Shown: one piece after another, positions 9,152 to 17,477 of the stretch
Layout: each line of letters begins with the position of its first letter
How positions within the stretch are numbered: position 1 is the stretch's first letter
Assembly: GCA_033856235.1 (NCBI GenBank)
Contig: JAWVFI010000167.1
Span: forward strand, 1 to 52,296
Source: DASXRU01 sp033856235
Lineage (GTDB): Bacteria > Acidobacteriota > Blastocatellia > Pyrinomonadales > Pyrinomonadaceae
Length of the DNA stretch: 52,296 bases
Reading direction: 5' to 3'
Notes under the pieces: model-generated
What the model was told of the DNA's origin: nothing
The model's input: the letters and a program-made list of their open reading frames with translations, nothing else
Databases searched by the model: none
Made by a program: the position numbers and the translations under genes

Positions 9152-9772
9152 ATGGAAGAACGTTTCGCCCAAGCTGATCACGAACCCACTTCTTATGCAC
9201 GGCCAAACGCCGGCTGGATAGAAGTCATCGCCGGCTCTATGTTTTCCGGCAAGTCGGAAGAGTTGATTCGCCGCCTGCGCCGCGCCAAGATCGCGCGCCA
9301 GAAAGTCCAGGTGTTTAAGCCGGAAGTGGACACGCGTTTCTCTGAGGACCACATCGTTTCGCATTCCGAGATGCGGCACGAGTCATCGAAAACTCGCAGT
9401 GCCGCTGAGGTATTGGCAAGCGTAGACCCAGATACGGAGGTGGTGGGCATCGACGAAGGCCAATTCTTTGATAACGAACTGGTCGAAGTGGCGAACACAC
9501 TGGCCCAACGCGGCGTGCGAGTAATCATCGCTGGTCTGGATCAGGATTACACTGGCAAGCCCTTCGAGCCGATGCCGCAACTACTAGCCATTGCTGAATA
9601 CATCACCAAGACACACGCCATCTGCATGAAGTGCGGCCAACCGGCCAACTACTCCCAACGTACCTTCGAATCCGAAGAGCGCGTGGCCGTCGGCGCCGCC
9701 GACATGTACGAAGCCCGCTGCCGCAGGTGCTTCGTCCCCCACGCGGACGCGCCTACAATCCACCCAGACTGA
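9152..9772 (+). CDS. tdk: Thymidine kinase
   Basis: A type II thymidine kinase of about 206 residues that phosphorylates thymidine with ATP in the salvage pathway. The P-loop is GSMFSGKSEEL, the Walker B-like strand is VVGIDEGQFFD with the catalytic Glu, and the C-terminal zinc-binding site is formed by CMKCGQ and the later CRRCF pair. The lasso region with FEPMPQLLAIAEYITKTHA is intact. No clear ribosome binding site is visible; ATG 9152 is preferred over TTG 9128, which lies inside a repeat palindrome. Confidence 0.94.
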   Translation: MEERFAQADHEPTSYARPNAGWIEVIAGSMFSGKSEELIRRLRRAKIARQKVQVFKPEVDTRFSEDHIVSHSEMRHESSKTRSAAEVLASVDPDTEVVGIDEGQFFDNELVEVANTLAQRGVRVIIAGLDQDYTGKPFEPMPQLLAIAEYITKTHAICMKCGQPANYSQRTFESEERVAVGAADMYEARCRRCFVPHADAPTIHPD

Positions 9773-10282
9773 ATCCGATGATGCTCGTGAGTTCTTAAAG
9801 CGATATTGATTGATCCGATTTGCGGCCTGAGGGGTGGGTGCCGACGCTCGCTTCCGGTTGGAAACGAGCGTCAGCGTGGGGGAGGACACTTTATCTGCCT
9901 TCGGCAAAGGGTTTCGATGCGAACGTCCACGATCTCAGAGTTGCCTTACCAACAATTGTGCTTTCAAAACGTTATGATTATTTCCGGCAAAACGTTTCAC
10001 TCGGAAAATCAAGTCGCCTGTTTCCCGAGTTGGTCGCAAAGGCCTTTATTGACATACCAAACTGATCTGTTTACTCTGCGCCTATCTTTCGCTGGCCACC
10101 GCTATGGGTTTGACAGTCACTGGGTCAATGGTAAATCGCCTTAGCCGCGTCCGCGGAAGTTAGCGGCAGCCTGCGTCATTGATCCGCCGGTCTTTTCTGT
10201 TCCATAACCAAAACTGTAAGGTCGCCGCGAAGCTGCAGTGCATGTCTGCGTCGGAGGCCGGATACAGCAATAAATCGCCCAA
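9773..10282. other. 510-bp gap between tdk and the sigma factor gene
   Basis: No convincing gene. A strong hairpin lies at 9843-9872 (GACGCTCGCTTCC and GGAAACGAGCGTC, one mismatch, GGTT loop); it could end tdk transcription but has no T-run. Small open frames here have no ribosome binding site or recognisable composition. The promoter of the sigma factor gene is presumably near the 3' end, but I could not identify it. Confidence 0.5.
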
Positions 10283-10837
10283 ATGAAAAAAGAGTGGGAA
10301 ATCAGTCAAGACGCGTTCGATAGGCTACTGAATTGGCTTGACGCGGATCGTGACAATGCCGGCCGGAAGTATGAAATGATCCGGCAACGCTTAATCAAGA
10401 TTCTCGCGTGCCGCGGCTGTGCTGAGGCTGACGATCTGGCCGATGAGACAATTAACCGCGTAACGAGAAAACTTGCAGCAATCACCGAGAGCTATACAGG
10501 CGACCCAACGGTCTATTTCTATGGCGTAGCACAGAAGGTTTATCTCGAATATCTCAGACGGAACCGGCCGAAACCGGGACCGCCGCCAGTAGACACGCCC
10601 GCTGATGAAGCTGAGTACGAATGTCTCGACCGTTGCCTGAACGGCTTGCCGGGCGACAACCGCCGCCTCGTTCTCGAATACTATGAGGACGTGAAACGCG
10701 CCAAGATCGACCACCGCAGGAAAATGGCTGAGCAGTTGGGAATTGCCGTTAATGCCCTAAGAATCCGGGCCCACCGCATCCGTGTGCAACTGCAAAAATG
10801 TGTGGTGGGTTGCCTCAATCAAAAAGCAGTGAATTGA
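10283..10837 (+). CDS. Sigma-70 family (ECF-like) RNA polymerase sigma factor
   Basis: A 184-residue protein with a two-part ECF-like architecture. Region 2 spans about residues 25-95 and includes the AEADDLADETINRVTRKL helix and the FYGVAQKVYLEYLRRN segment that corresponds to promoter -10 recognition. A short Pro-rich linker follows, then a region 4-like helix-turn-helix (about residues 118-175) ending in GIAVNALRIRAHRIR. It would direct RNA polymerase to a small regulon. The downstream gene, 67 bases away, encodes a membrane protein with the layout of its anti-sigma factor. The pair runs head-on into the CHAT/C11 operon. Region 2 is divergent, so promoter specificity cannot be guessed. Confidence 0.82.
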   Translation: MKKEWEISQDAFDRLLNWLDADRDNAGRKYEMIRQRLIKILACRGCAEADDLADETINRVTRKLAAITESYTGDPTVYFYGVAQKVYLEYLRRNRPKPGPPPVDTPADEAEYECLDRCLNGLPGDNRRLVLEYYEDVKRAKIDHRRKMAEQLGIAVNALRIRAHRIRVQLQKCVVGCLNQKAVN

Positions 10838-10904
10838 AACGTTTCGCCGGCCGCGCCATAGTTAGTAGGGGTGCTTTCTGCGTTCCGCAGGATACTGTCA
10901 AATA

Positions 10905-11669
10905 ATGGATTTCGACCGCAATCAAGACTCCCAGCTGAAAGAATACTTGCTGGGCACGCTTTCCTCTGAAAGTCGCGAGGGGATTGAGCAGGGCCTCATG
11001 ACTGATCAAGAGCTATACGAGTACCTGGAGGCAGCAGAAGAAGATCTGATCGACGAGTATTTGAGCGGCGATTTAACAGCGGATGAGAAGGCGCAGTTCG
11101 AACAAAACTTTCTAGTCACTCCCGAGCGGCGTGAGAACCTGCGATTTGCGCGGACACTGCACCGCTATGTAGCAGGCGCCCAAACCACCAAAAGCATAGC
11201 CAGCCCTTCATTTTTCTCGCGTTTACTGGGCAGCGAGCGAATTGCATTTCAGGCTCTCGCGGCGGTAATTGTGTTATTGATCTTTGCCGGCGGAATCTGG
11301 TTTTATCTAAGTCGTAATAACACGCCGCGAACCTTTGCCACGTTGCAATTAAGCCTGAGTCTCACTAGCTCGCGCGGAGATGGACTCACAACTCCCCGGA
11401 TCAAACTTCCGCCCGGCACTGACGATCTGAGACTGTATTTGTTGCTGCCGTCAGCGTTGAATCCGTCGTCACGCTATCGAGCTGTGCTGGTGGGCCAAGG
11501 AAGTGAGAGGAAGACCGTGGAGATAGACTTACGTGATGGGCAGTCGCTTGTGTCGGTGGTTCCGGCTAACGAAGTGCCAAGGGGTGAGTATGCTCTGCAA
11601 CTTTTCTCGATCAATCCTGACGGTACCGAGCAACGAGTCCTCGGCAACTATTACTTCACGGTGGATTGA
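10905..11669 (+). CDS. Putative membrane-bound anti-sigma factor
   Basis: A 254-residue protein with an acidic helical cytosolic domain (about residues 1-95, including LKEYLLGTLSSESREGIEQ and EEDLIDEYLSGDLT), one transmembrane helix (about 113-135, AFQALAAVIVLLIFAGGIWF) and a periplasmic beta-rich domain (about 137-254). The order is what anti-sigma factors use to hold an ECF sigma at the membrane. The cytosolic part lacks the HxxxCxxC zinc motif of ZAS proteins, so the assignment rests on architecture and its place after the sigma gene. The stop codon lies only 4 bases from the end of the convergent CHAT gene, so the transcripts probably overlap. Confidence 0.7.
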   Translation: MDFDRNQDSQLKEYLLGTLSSESREGIEQGLMTDQELYEYLEAAEEDLIDEYLSGDLTADEKAQFEQNFLVTPERRENLRFARTLHRYVAGAQTTKSIASPSFFSRLLGSERIAFQALAAVIVLLIFAGGIWFYLSRNNTPRTFATLQLSLSLTSSRGDGLTTPRIKLPPGTDDLRLYLLLPSALNPSSRYRAVLVGQGSERKTVEIDLRDGQSLVSVVPANEVPRGEYALQLFSINPDGTEQRVLGNYYFTVD

Positions 11670-11673
11670 ACAA

Positions 11674-14600
11674 CTAAGCGCGCGCTGTGGTTCGCGCCAC
11701 GCGTCGGCGGCGGTACCACCAGGCCCAGAGCGTTAACAGCGCCAACAGAACTACACCCGCAGTTATTTGCAAGTAAGGTTTCGCGGCCGAATGCGGCGAA
11801 TGAATCCCGTGGCGATATTCGCCCTGCAAAGTGAAGGCGGCCCAGAAGTAAGGAGAATGCCACTGCGGTTGCTGGCGAATTGTGTTCTGCGCTTCGCGGA
11901 GCGCCGCAGCCGGAGTCATATCGCGCTGCAGCATGTTGGCATAGAAATGCTTCATCAGTTCCGCTGTTGCTTCATCATCGACCTTCCACAAGCTGGCGAC
12001 GACGCTTGACGCTCCGGCGTACATGAAGCCGCGGGTGAGACCAACCAATCCCTCGCCCTGAACGTCTTTCCCCAAGGCGGTTTGGCATGCGCTCAGGACT
12101 ACCAGATCGACTGGCGTACGGAGGTTGTAAATCTCCTGCAGCCCGACAAATCCCTCCTGAGCCTGTCCGTCGCGATTCACGGTGGATAGCACCAGGCCGG
12201 AATTCTCGGGCCGCACTGGATCGAGAAACCCGTGAGTAGCGAAATGAAGAATCGCAAATCTACTCAAGTCCGTGGTTTGCAGGCGCTCGCGTGTGGCATC
12301 GAAGTCGGCAGCCACGAAGGTGTCAGAGTTTGCCGTCACCCGACGCAAATTTGCCAATTCGGATCGGGCATAAAATAGTCCCTGAATAGTCGCCGGATTA
12401 AAAGACGTTCCATCGACTTCAATATCGCGCAAGGCATGATGCAGCCGTCCGTTTTCCGAAGTTCGCGCGAACTCAATCCGGTTGGCGTCATTGGGATCCT
12501 TGCGCTCGTTGTAGTTTGAGGGAAAAACTGGATCGCCAAAGGCAGCTAGCAGTTTCTCCGGGGCGTGCCTGCGCGAAGCCTCCTGCCGCAACTGGCCGAG
12601 GATAGAGGCGGATGGCGCGTTTATGACTTCGTTGGTCGCTACCAGTGGTTCCTCCCCGCCGGCGCGCAAGATTTGAAAAGGGATGTAATGCAAACCGCCA
12701 TCCGCAACGATGATCACTCGGCGCCCTTGTAATTCCGCCGCGAAGGGCGACAAAACCAGTGAACTTAGTCTCTGAACAGCCTCACTAAGTTTCTTCTCGG
12801 TTTTCACATCGGACGCCGTTCTTGCTAAGCCATAGACGTCCTGGGCCGCCTGATTGAGGATCGCCTTTGAGACGAGCTCATGACTCGTGATGTTATTGCG
12901 CGTGACGACCCACACGTAGCTGTGGTCGTTACCGAGGGAATACTCCAGGAGCACTGTCTGATCGTCAGCGACCACCTCTGATTGGATTCTTGATAAGTCC
13001 CAGCTAGTCGGTTGGTTAATCTGGTCGTAATGCGGGTAGCGAGCGCGGATGTCGTTGGTTACCTGCTTGTATTCTGCCTCAAGACGTGAGACCTCGGCAT
13101 CCAGGGCTGCGAGCTCTTCTTGTCCGTACTTGCCTCCCAGCAGACTGACCTTGAAATCTTCTTTAGCTCTGAGCGATTGGCGCAGCACCTTTTCGCGTTC
13201 TGCTAATTGCGGGTCAAGCCCGGGAGCCAAATTGGTTTGCATGGCGCGCAATAATTCTGCGAGAGAGCGAGCCCGCGCCTGTTCACTAGTCTGAAACGCA
13301 CGTACGGCGAAGCCCTGGTCCGGGTGTAGCCCATGTTGACGCATGAGACATTCAATGAAAGTCTGGTAACGCTCATTAACAGTGGCGGAGAAAGCGACAG
13401 TCAGGTCATTGCTCGTGGAGGCCCGCCGGATGTTCTCAGTAACCTCAATTGACTGGCGCAGATAATTCGCTGCGGTGTCCAGGTCGTTCTCTCGCAATTC
13501 CAAGCTTCCCAGCGCGTGTAAAGTTGCGGACTCGTTTATGCGATCAGCAAGAGCGTGAAAGGCCTGGAGCGCCATCTGATAATTGCTTCGGGCCTTTTCA
13601 ACTTTGCCCTGCTGTTGATAGACCTGACCCATGAGGGCCAACGTTCGCGAACTCTCCATTTTGTTGCCGGCTTTCGCATAACCATTCAGCGCTGATTGGA
13701 AATGACTGAGGGCCGCGGCGGGATCATTCAAGGCACTGTAAGTACGACCCAGGAAATCGTCGCAAAAGGCTGTAAGTGCGGGATCATTGCTCGACGCCGC
13801 GTCCGCGCGCGCTTGCTTCAAGCTCTGCAGCGCGTCTTGATAGTTGCCGGACATGTACTGCGCTCGACCAATCGACCAAATCACAGCCCTCACTCCGCGC
13901 TCGGTCTTTGCCAGGCGAAAGTAGTCCAGGGACTCGCGGAATTTAGCGAGTGCAACCTCCGGGAGTCCACTTTCAAGAAAGGCCTCGGCCAGGCCGCCGG
14001 TTATCTGGGCCATCCTGTAGGGGTCGGATTTTTCGTCGATCAATGCCTGTGCCTGAGTATAAAAACCCAAGGCGTTCTGCCACGCAGCGTTCCGGTATTC
14101 AAGAAATCCAAAGTAGATGAGAACTGTTGCCTGCTGCTCTACGGCATTGAGTTCCCGATACAAGCTGAGCGCGGTTTGGAGGCTTTCCCCGGACTGCACC
14201 AGATCGTTTTTGGCCATCTGGTATTCGCCGATGGCGACGTATGCCGCCGCAATCCCGCGCTTGCGATTAATCGAACGCCAAAGTTCGAGCGATTCCAGAG
14301 CACTTTTCATCGCGAGAGTATGGTCGCGATTATTTTGGCAGTGACTGAGCGTCAACAGGGCCTCGGCCTTACCTGCGATGTAGTTGTTCTTTGTGCTGAG
14401 AGCTATTGCCGTAGTGGCTTGTGGCTCAGCCAACCCACACTTACTGAGGTTGTCGTAACTGGATGCGAGTCCGTTAAGACTGTCGATTTTCGTCTCGACG
14501 TCAGGTTGCTGCTCAAGAAGGGCCAGAGCTTGCTGGAAGGTGTTGCTGGCCTGGTCGGCCAGATACATCTGTATTTGAAAGCGACCCACACGATTCAAAG

Positions 14601-14829
14601 CGCGAACCGCGTCAACTACCTGTCCGGACTTGCGCAGTTCATCAGCACGCTTCCCCAGTTCGGCGATGGCGCTTCGGCGCTGGTCGATGTTCGTGATGCG
14701 GTAGTCGTCCTCAACTGACTGCACGTCGCCGCCCGCCTCTTGTGCTCGGACACGCAGAGCTATGGCGCAACTGAGCGTTACAAGGAGAGCAACCCCAGAT
14801 AGAATCAGGTTGGCGCATTTCAGTCTCAC
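11674..14829 (-). CDS. Exported TPR-CHAT domain protein (caspase-fold peptidase family)
   Basis: A 1051-residue protein: signal peptide (residues 1-30, ILSGVALLVTLSCAIALRVR), TPR array (about 60-470), a helical connector, a CHAT domain (about 690-1000) and a C-terminal transmembrane helix (LQITAGVVLLALLTLWAWWY) with a basic tail. The caspase-like dyad is present: H866 in HFATHGFLDP and C915 in VVLSACQTALG. CHAT proteases with TPRs are activated by protein partners and cleave other proteins; here the signal peptide and tail anchor place the protease in the periplasm. GTG start with AAGGA 6 bases upstream. It follows the C11 peptidase gene by 17 bases, so the two form an operon. Confidence 0.9.
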   Translation of the reverse strand: MRLKCANLILSGVALLVTLSCAIALRVRAQEAGGDVQSVEDDYRITNIDQRRSAIAELGKRADELRKSGQVVDAVRALNRVGRFQIQMYLADQASNTFQQALALLEQQPDVETKIDSLNGLASSYDNLSKCGLAEPQATTAIALSTKNNYIAGKAEALLTLSHCQNNRDHTLAMKSALESLELWRSINRKRGIAAAYVAIGEYQMAKNDLVQSGESLQTALSLYRELNAVEQQATVLIYFGFLEYRNAAWQNALGFYTQAQALIDEKSDPYRMAQITGGLAEAFLESGLPEVALAKFRESLDYFRLAKTERGVRAVIWSIGRAQYMSGNYQDALQSLKQARADAASSNDPALTAFCDDFLGRTYSALNDPAAALSHFQSALNGYAKAGNKMESSRTLALMGQVYQQQGKVEKARSNYQMALQAFHALADRINESATLHALGSLELRENDLDTAANYLRQSIEVTENIRRASTSNDLTVAFSATVNERYQTFIECLMRQHGLHPDQGFAVRAFQTSEQARARSLAELLRAMQTNLAPGLDPQLAEREKVLRQSLRAKEDFKVSLLGGKYGQEELAALDAEVSRLEAEYKQVTNDIRARYPHYDQINQPTSWDLSRIQSEVVADDQTVLLEYSLGNDHSYVWVVTRNNITSHELVSKAILNQAAQDVYGLARTASDVKTEKKLSEAVQRLSSLVLSPFAAELQGRRVIIVADGGLHYIPFQILRAGGEEPLVATNEVINAPSASILGQLRQEASRRHAPEKLLAAFGDPVFPSNYNERKDPNDANRIEFARTSENGRLHHALRDIEVDGTSFNPATIQGLFYARSELANLRRVTANSDTFVAADFDATRERLQTTDLSRFAILHFATHGFLDPVRPENSGLVLSTVNRDGQAQEGFVGLQEIYNLRTPVDLVVLSACQTALGKDVQGEGLVGLTRGFMYAGASSVVASLWKVDDEATAELMKHFYANMLQRDMTPAAALREAQNTIRQQPQWHSPYFWAAFTLQGEYRHGIHSPHSAAKPYLQITAGVVLLALLTLWAWWYRRRRVARTTARA

Positions 14830-14846
14830 TTATATTCCTTTGGTGA

Positions 14847-16907
14847 TCACCCCGGCGTGTAGTCGCCTAATCGCTCGAGATCCCGCCTGGTTCTTCTTCC
14901 CGGCCGCGAAGTGATAATCAAATTTCCAGGAGAATCAAAATTCTTGATTGCCGTAATTCCAAAAAATCCCAGCGTTGCCAATTCCTTCGCCAGTGATCCA
15001 AGCTCCTTAGAAAGCGATCCGAACTCCTTGGAAAGCGATCCGCTGTCCTTTCCGAGCGAACCCAGCTCCTTGGCCAAGCTTCCCAGCTCCTTCGCGAGGG
15101 AGCCCAACTCCTTTCCGGGGGTTCCAATCACCTGCTCACTTTCAGACAGCGATCCCAGTTCCTTCGCGAGCGACCCCAGTTCCTTTGCCAGAGTTCCCAC
15201 ATCCTGGCCACTCGCTGCCAGCGAGCCCAGTTCCTTCGCGAGCGAGCCCAGCTCCTTCTGCAAAGTTTCCAGCCCCTTGGCAGGCATCCCGGTTTCCTTG
15301 TTGGTTTCCGCGGGGGTCCTCGTCCCCTGATCCAGGTTTGCGACCCTTTCCGCGAGTGTGGCCAGCTCCTTCTGGAGCCGGGCAACCCACTTAGCCACCG
15401 CGAATTCCCGGTGGCGCGGCGGTGGACCTAGAAGCAAGATCTGTTCGTCGGATAATTTCTCCAAAGGGTGGGCCACTGGGGACTGAGCTATACGATTGCC
15501 GGACTCCTCCTTCGTTACCTCGGGGAAACCCTTCACCGGACGTTTTGTCGCGAAGAAATACTCGTCTAAGAAACTCATCCATGAATTCGCTTCCAGTTCC
15601 TTAGTGAATTCATAGTCCTCGTAGCGCGTCATCACCTTGTCGACTGGAGCCTTCCAGGGAAAGAAAATCGAGAGGCCATTCGAGTGTTGGTATGCTGGTC
15701 CATAGTAATCTGAGAAGACGACGAGCTGGTCAAAAGGCCCTTTCGGATCGTTGCTGGAAGCCTCACTGGTCTCCAGTACGCTTCTCACCTCCATGCATGC
15801 CTTCCAAATCCCATTGTGAGATCCATCTTCCGGACAGTATTTCTGCAGACACTCGCAAAAGTCGTATAAATCTGTATAGCTCTCGCCGAAATAGCTTTGC
15901 GACTCTAAATGTGCCAGGAGAATTGGTTCCCGAGCGCCCTGCTTTAGACCTTCCTTTAACTCGGCGACCAAACTCTGTAGCGCCTGTTTCAATCCTCCCA
16001 CTTTCTTCTTATCGAGACTACACATACAGAGATCCGCGGAAAACCCCGCGTGCCAAAAATCATGAGCATTGTAAAAGCTGAGGTTCTGCAGCCCTTTAAG
16101 GATCGCCCTAACCAGTTTGTTGGGATAGGGGCTGGAACTCAAGGTCGGATCGGCGCCAAACTCAGCCATGGCGTTGAAAACCTTTTTTAAGAGCTGGCGA
16201 TAAGGCCAGCTGCCTGGGAAAGCGGAGCCCTGAGTTCCCATCATGTAACGAGCGGAGCCCTGGAGTTCAAATGCAAGCTCAACTGAACTCATGCCGCAAC
16301 TATGGAAAGCCACCAGGTGAAATTCACCCTTTGTTTCTCTGACTCTCTCGCCAAAATTTTTGAGGATTTTCCCCAGCTCGGAAAGCGTGACGGACGAACC
16401 ATCATCGTCATCCGGAAGAAACTGGTCGTTTCCCACGATGATGCCGTGTCCCATCAGGAACAGCATGTAGTTTCTTGCGGGATAATATGTTCTCGAGTAT
16501 TCGAGAAAGTAGCGAAGTGTTAGCGCGGCGGGAAGCTGCTGGAGATCCTGAGTGTCGCAATCTTCGGCGATATTGCGCACGTACGGATCATCGGCGTCTC
16601 CGATTACGGTCCCTTTCTTGCTGTGCTCCTTGCTGTACTTCTTCCGGCGGTTGTTTACATCAAAGATTCGCGCGTTTCTGCCGTTGCAGTTCGGATCGAA
16701 ATAGACCAGAACGTTCGTGCTTTCCTGGAACCCGGCATCGGTGAGCTCTTTGAGCTGGGCGATCATGCTGGCGGAAACGGTCGCGTCCCCCGCGGTGTAG
16801 CACATTATGGTCCATTCATCCGGCTGCGGTGAATCACTGGAAACGCCTTCTATCTCCGGATTCGGGCGGGGAGTGGTATTCGCGCGAGGCGCAGCTACTT
16901 CGGACAT
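14847..16907 (-). CDS. Clostripain-like C11 family cysteine peptidase with heptad-repeat tail
   Basis: A 686-residue protein without a signal peptide. Residues ~30-450 form a C11 (clostripain) caspase-fold domain: the opening strand WTIMCYTAGD, H154 in MLFLMGHGIIVG and C204 in LVAFHSCGMSSVELAFEL form the likely dyad. Residues 549-647 are a tandem repeat of LAKELGS-like heptads, about twelve copies, broken by two 10-residue spacers (LAASGQDVGT and LSESEQVIGT). Leu at positions 1 and 5 gives the 4-3 spacing of a coiled coil. A basic tail (RPGRRTRRDLERL) ends the protein. A strong ribosome binding site (AGGAGG) precedes the ATG. Family members cleave after Arg or Lys; target unknown. First gene of the operon with the CHAT protein. 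Confidence 0.85.
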   Translation of the reverse strand: MSEVAAPRANTTPRPNPEIEGVSSDSPQPDEWTIMCYTAGDATVSASMIAQLKELTDAGFQESTNVLVYFDPNCNGRNARIFDVNNRRKKYSKEHSKKGTVIGDADDPYVRNIAEDCDTQDLQQLPAALTLRYFLEYSRTYYPARNYMLFLMGHGIIVGNDQFLPDDDDGSSVTLSELGKILKNFGERVRETKGEFHLVAFHSCGMSSVELAFELQGSARYMMGTQGSAFPGSWPYRQLLKKVFNAMAEFGADPTLSSSPYPNKLVRAILKGLQNLSFYNAHDFWHAGFSADLCMCSLDKKKVGGLKQALQSLVAELKEGLKQGAREPILLAHLESQSYFGESYTDLYDFCECLQKYCPEDGSHNGIWKACMEVRSVLETSEASSNDPKGPFDQLVVFSDYYGPAYQHSNGLSIFFPWKAPVDKVMTRYEDYEFTKELEANSWMSFLDEYFFATKRPVKGFPEVTKEESGNRIAQSPVAHPLEKLSDEQILLLGPPPRHREFAVAKWVARLQKELATLAERVANLDQGTRTPAETNKETGMPAKGLETLQKELGSLAKELGSLAASGQDVGTLAKELGSLAKELGSLSESEQVIGTPGKELGSLAKELGSLAKELGSLGKDSGSLSKEFGSLSKELGSLAKELATLGFFGITAIKNFDSPGNLIITSRPGRRTRRDLERLGDYTPG

Positions 16908-17477
16908 TGAGAAGTTCCTCCTGTGGATGGGTTCATTTTCGTCACGCTACCAGAATCATATTGGTGGTAGCTAAAATCTGCTGAGCCGTCACCAGCAAAC
17001 CTTGATTTGCATCGTTAGATGAAGACGCCGGCGTGACCTGAAAAAACGGGTCCGGGCTTTGGCTAATGAGTCTGAGGCGGCGACAGGCTATTCCTAAGCC
17101 TGAGGTCTGTCAATACAAAATTCTCACACCGAACCGTTCCTTCCCGGGAAAAACATATCGAACGAAAGAAGCCTTCCCGTTCATGCTGATCGTTTGGAAC
17201 TCGCCCAATACCTTATGATTGATTTGGCGAAAGTATTTCGATCTGGCAAGGCAATCTGGCCAATCCTCTCAACGGCGCAAGGAAACTCCCCGACTACGTT
17301 CTAACTTCAAGTTCCGCATCACTCGTCTCTACGGAACCTGCTTTTGTCTCCCTGTTTGCTTTAGGCCACGACGTTCTGGCGAACGTGGTGGTGGTGGGAT
17401 AGCCGTATTCGCAGCATAGCGTCTCCCCATTAAATTGTTTGGTGGAGCATGAAAATCTCTGTGGAGGAGTGTGAAAA
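16908..17477. other. 570-bp divergent intergenic region upstream of the C11 peptidase and the DUF6569 lipoprotein
   Basis: No convincing gene. It must hold promoters for both flanking genes. Small palindromes are visible: GCTACCA with TGGTAGC (16946-16971), CAGGCT with AGCCTG (17084-17102) and TTCCCGGGAA (17141-17150). A 66-codon open frame at 17219 has no ribosome binding site and was not called. Confidence 0.5.
16946..16971. promoter_or_regulatory. Inverted repeat upstream of the C11 peptidase, candidate operator
   Basis: Perfect 7-bp arms GCTACCA and TGGTAGC are separated by 12 bases, 39 bases upstream of the C11 start codon. The arm spacing fits a dimeric regulator site, but a 5' leader hairpin is equally possible. 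Confidence 0.3.

Noticed and set aside
9806..10144. Frames of 80-110 codons after tdk
   Set aside because: No ribosome binding site, no recognised motif and two overlapping frames of similar length; more likely spacer.
13696..14718. 340-codon frame on the + strand inside the CHAT gene
   Set aside because: It is antisense to the TPR region, whose translation is clearly a TPR array. No ribosome binding site or recognisable domain in the antisense frame.
14911..15330. Repetitive 139-codon + strand frame rich in Ser and Pro
   Set aside because: It is the antisense reading of the heptad repeats of the C11 peptidase; its repetition is inherited from the real gene.
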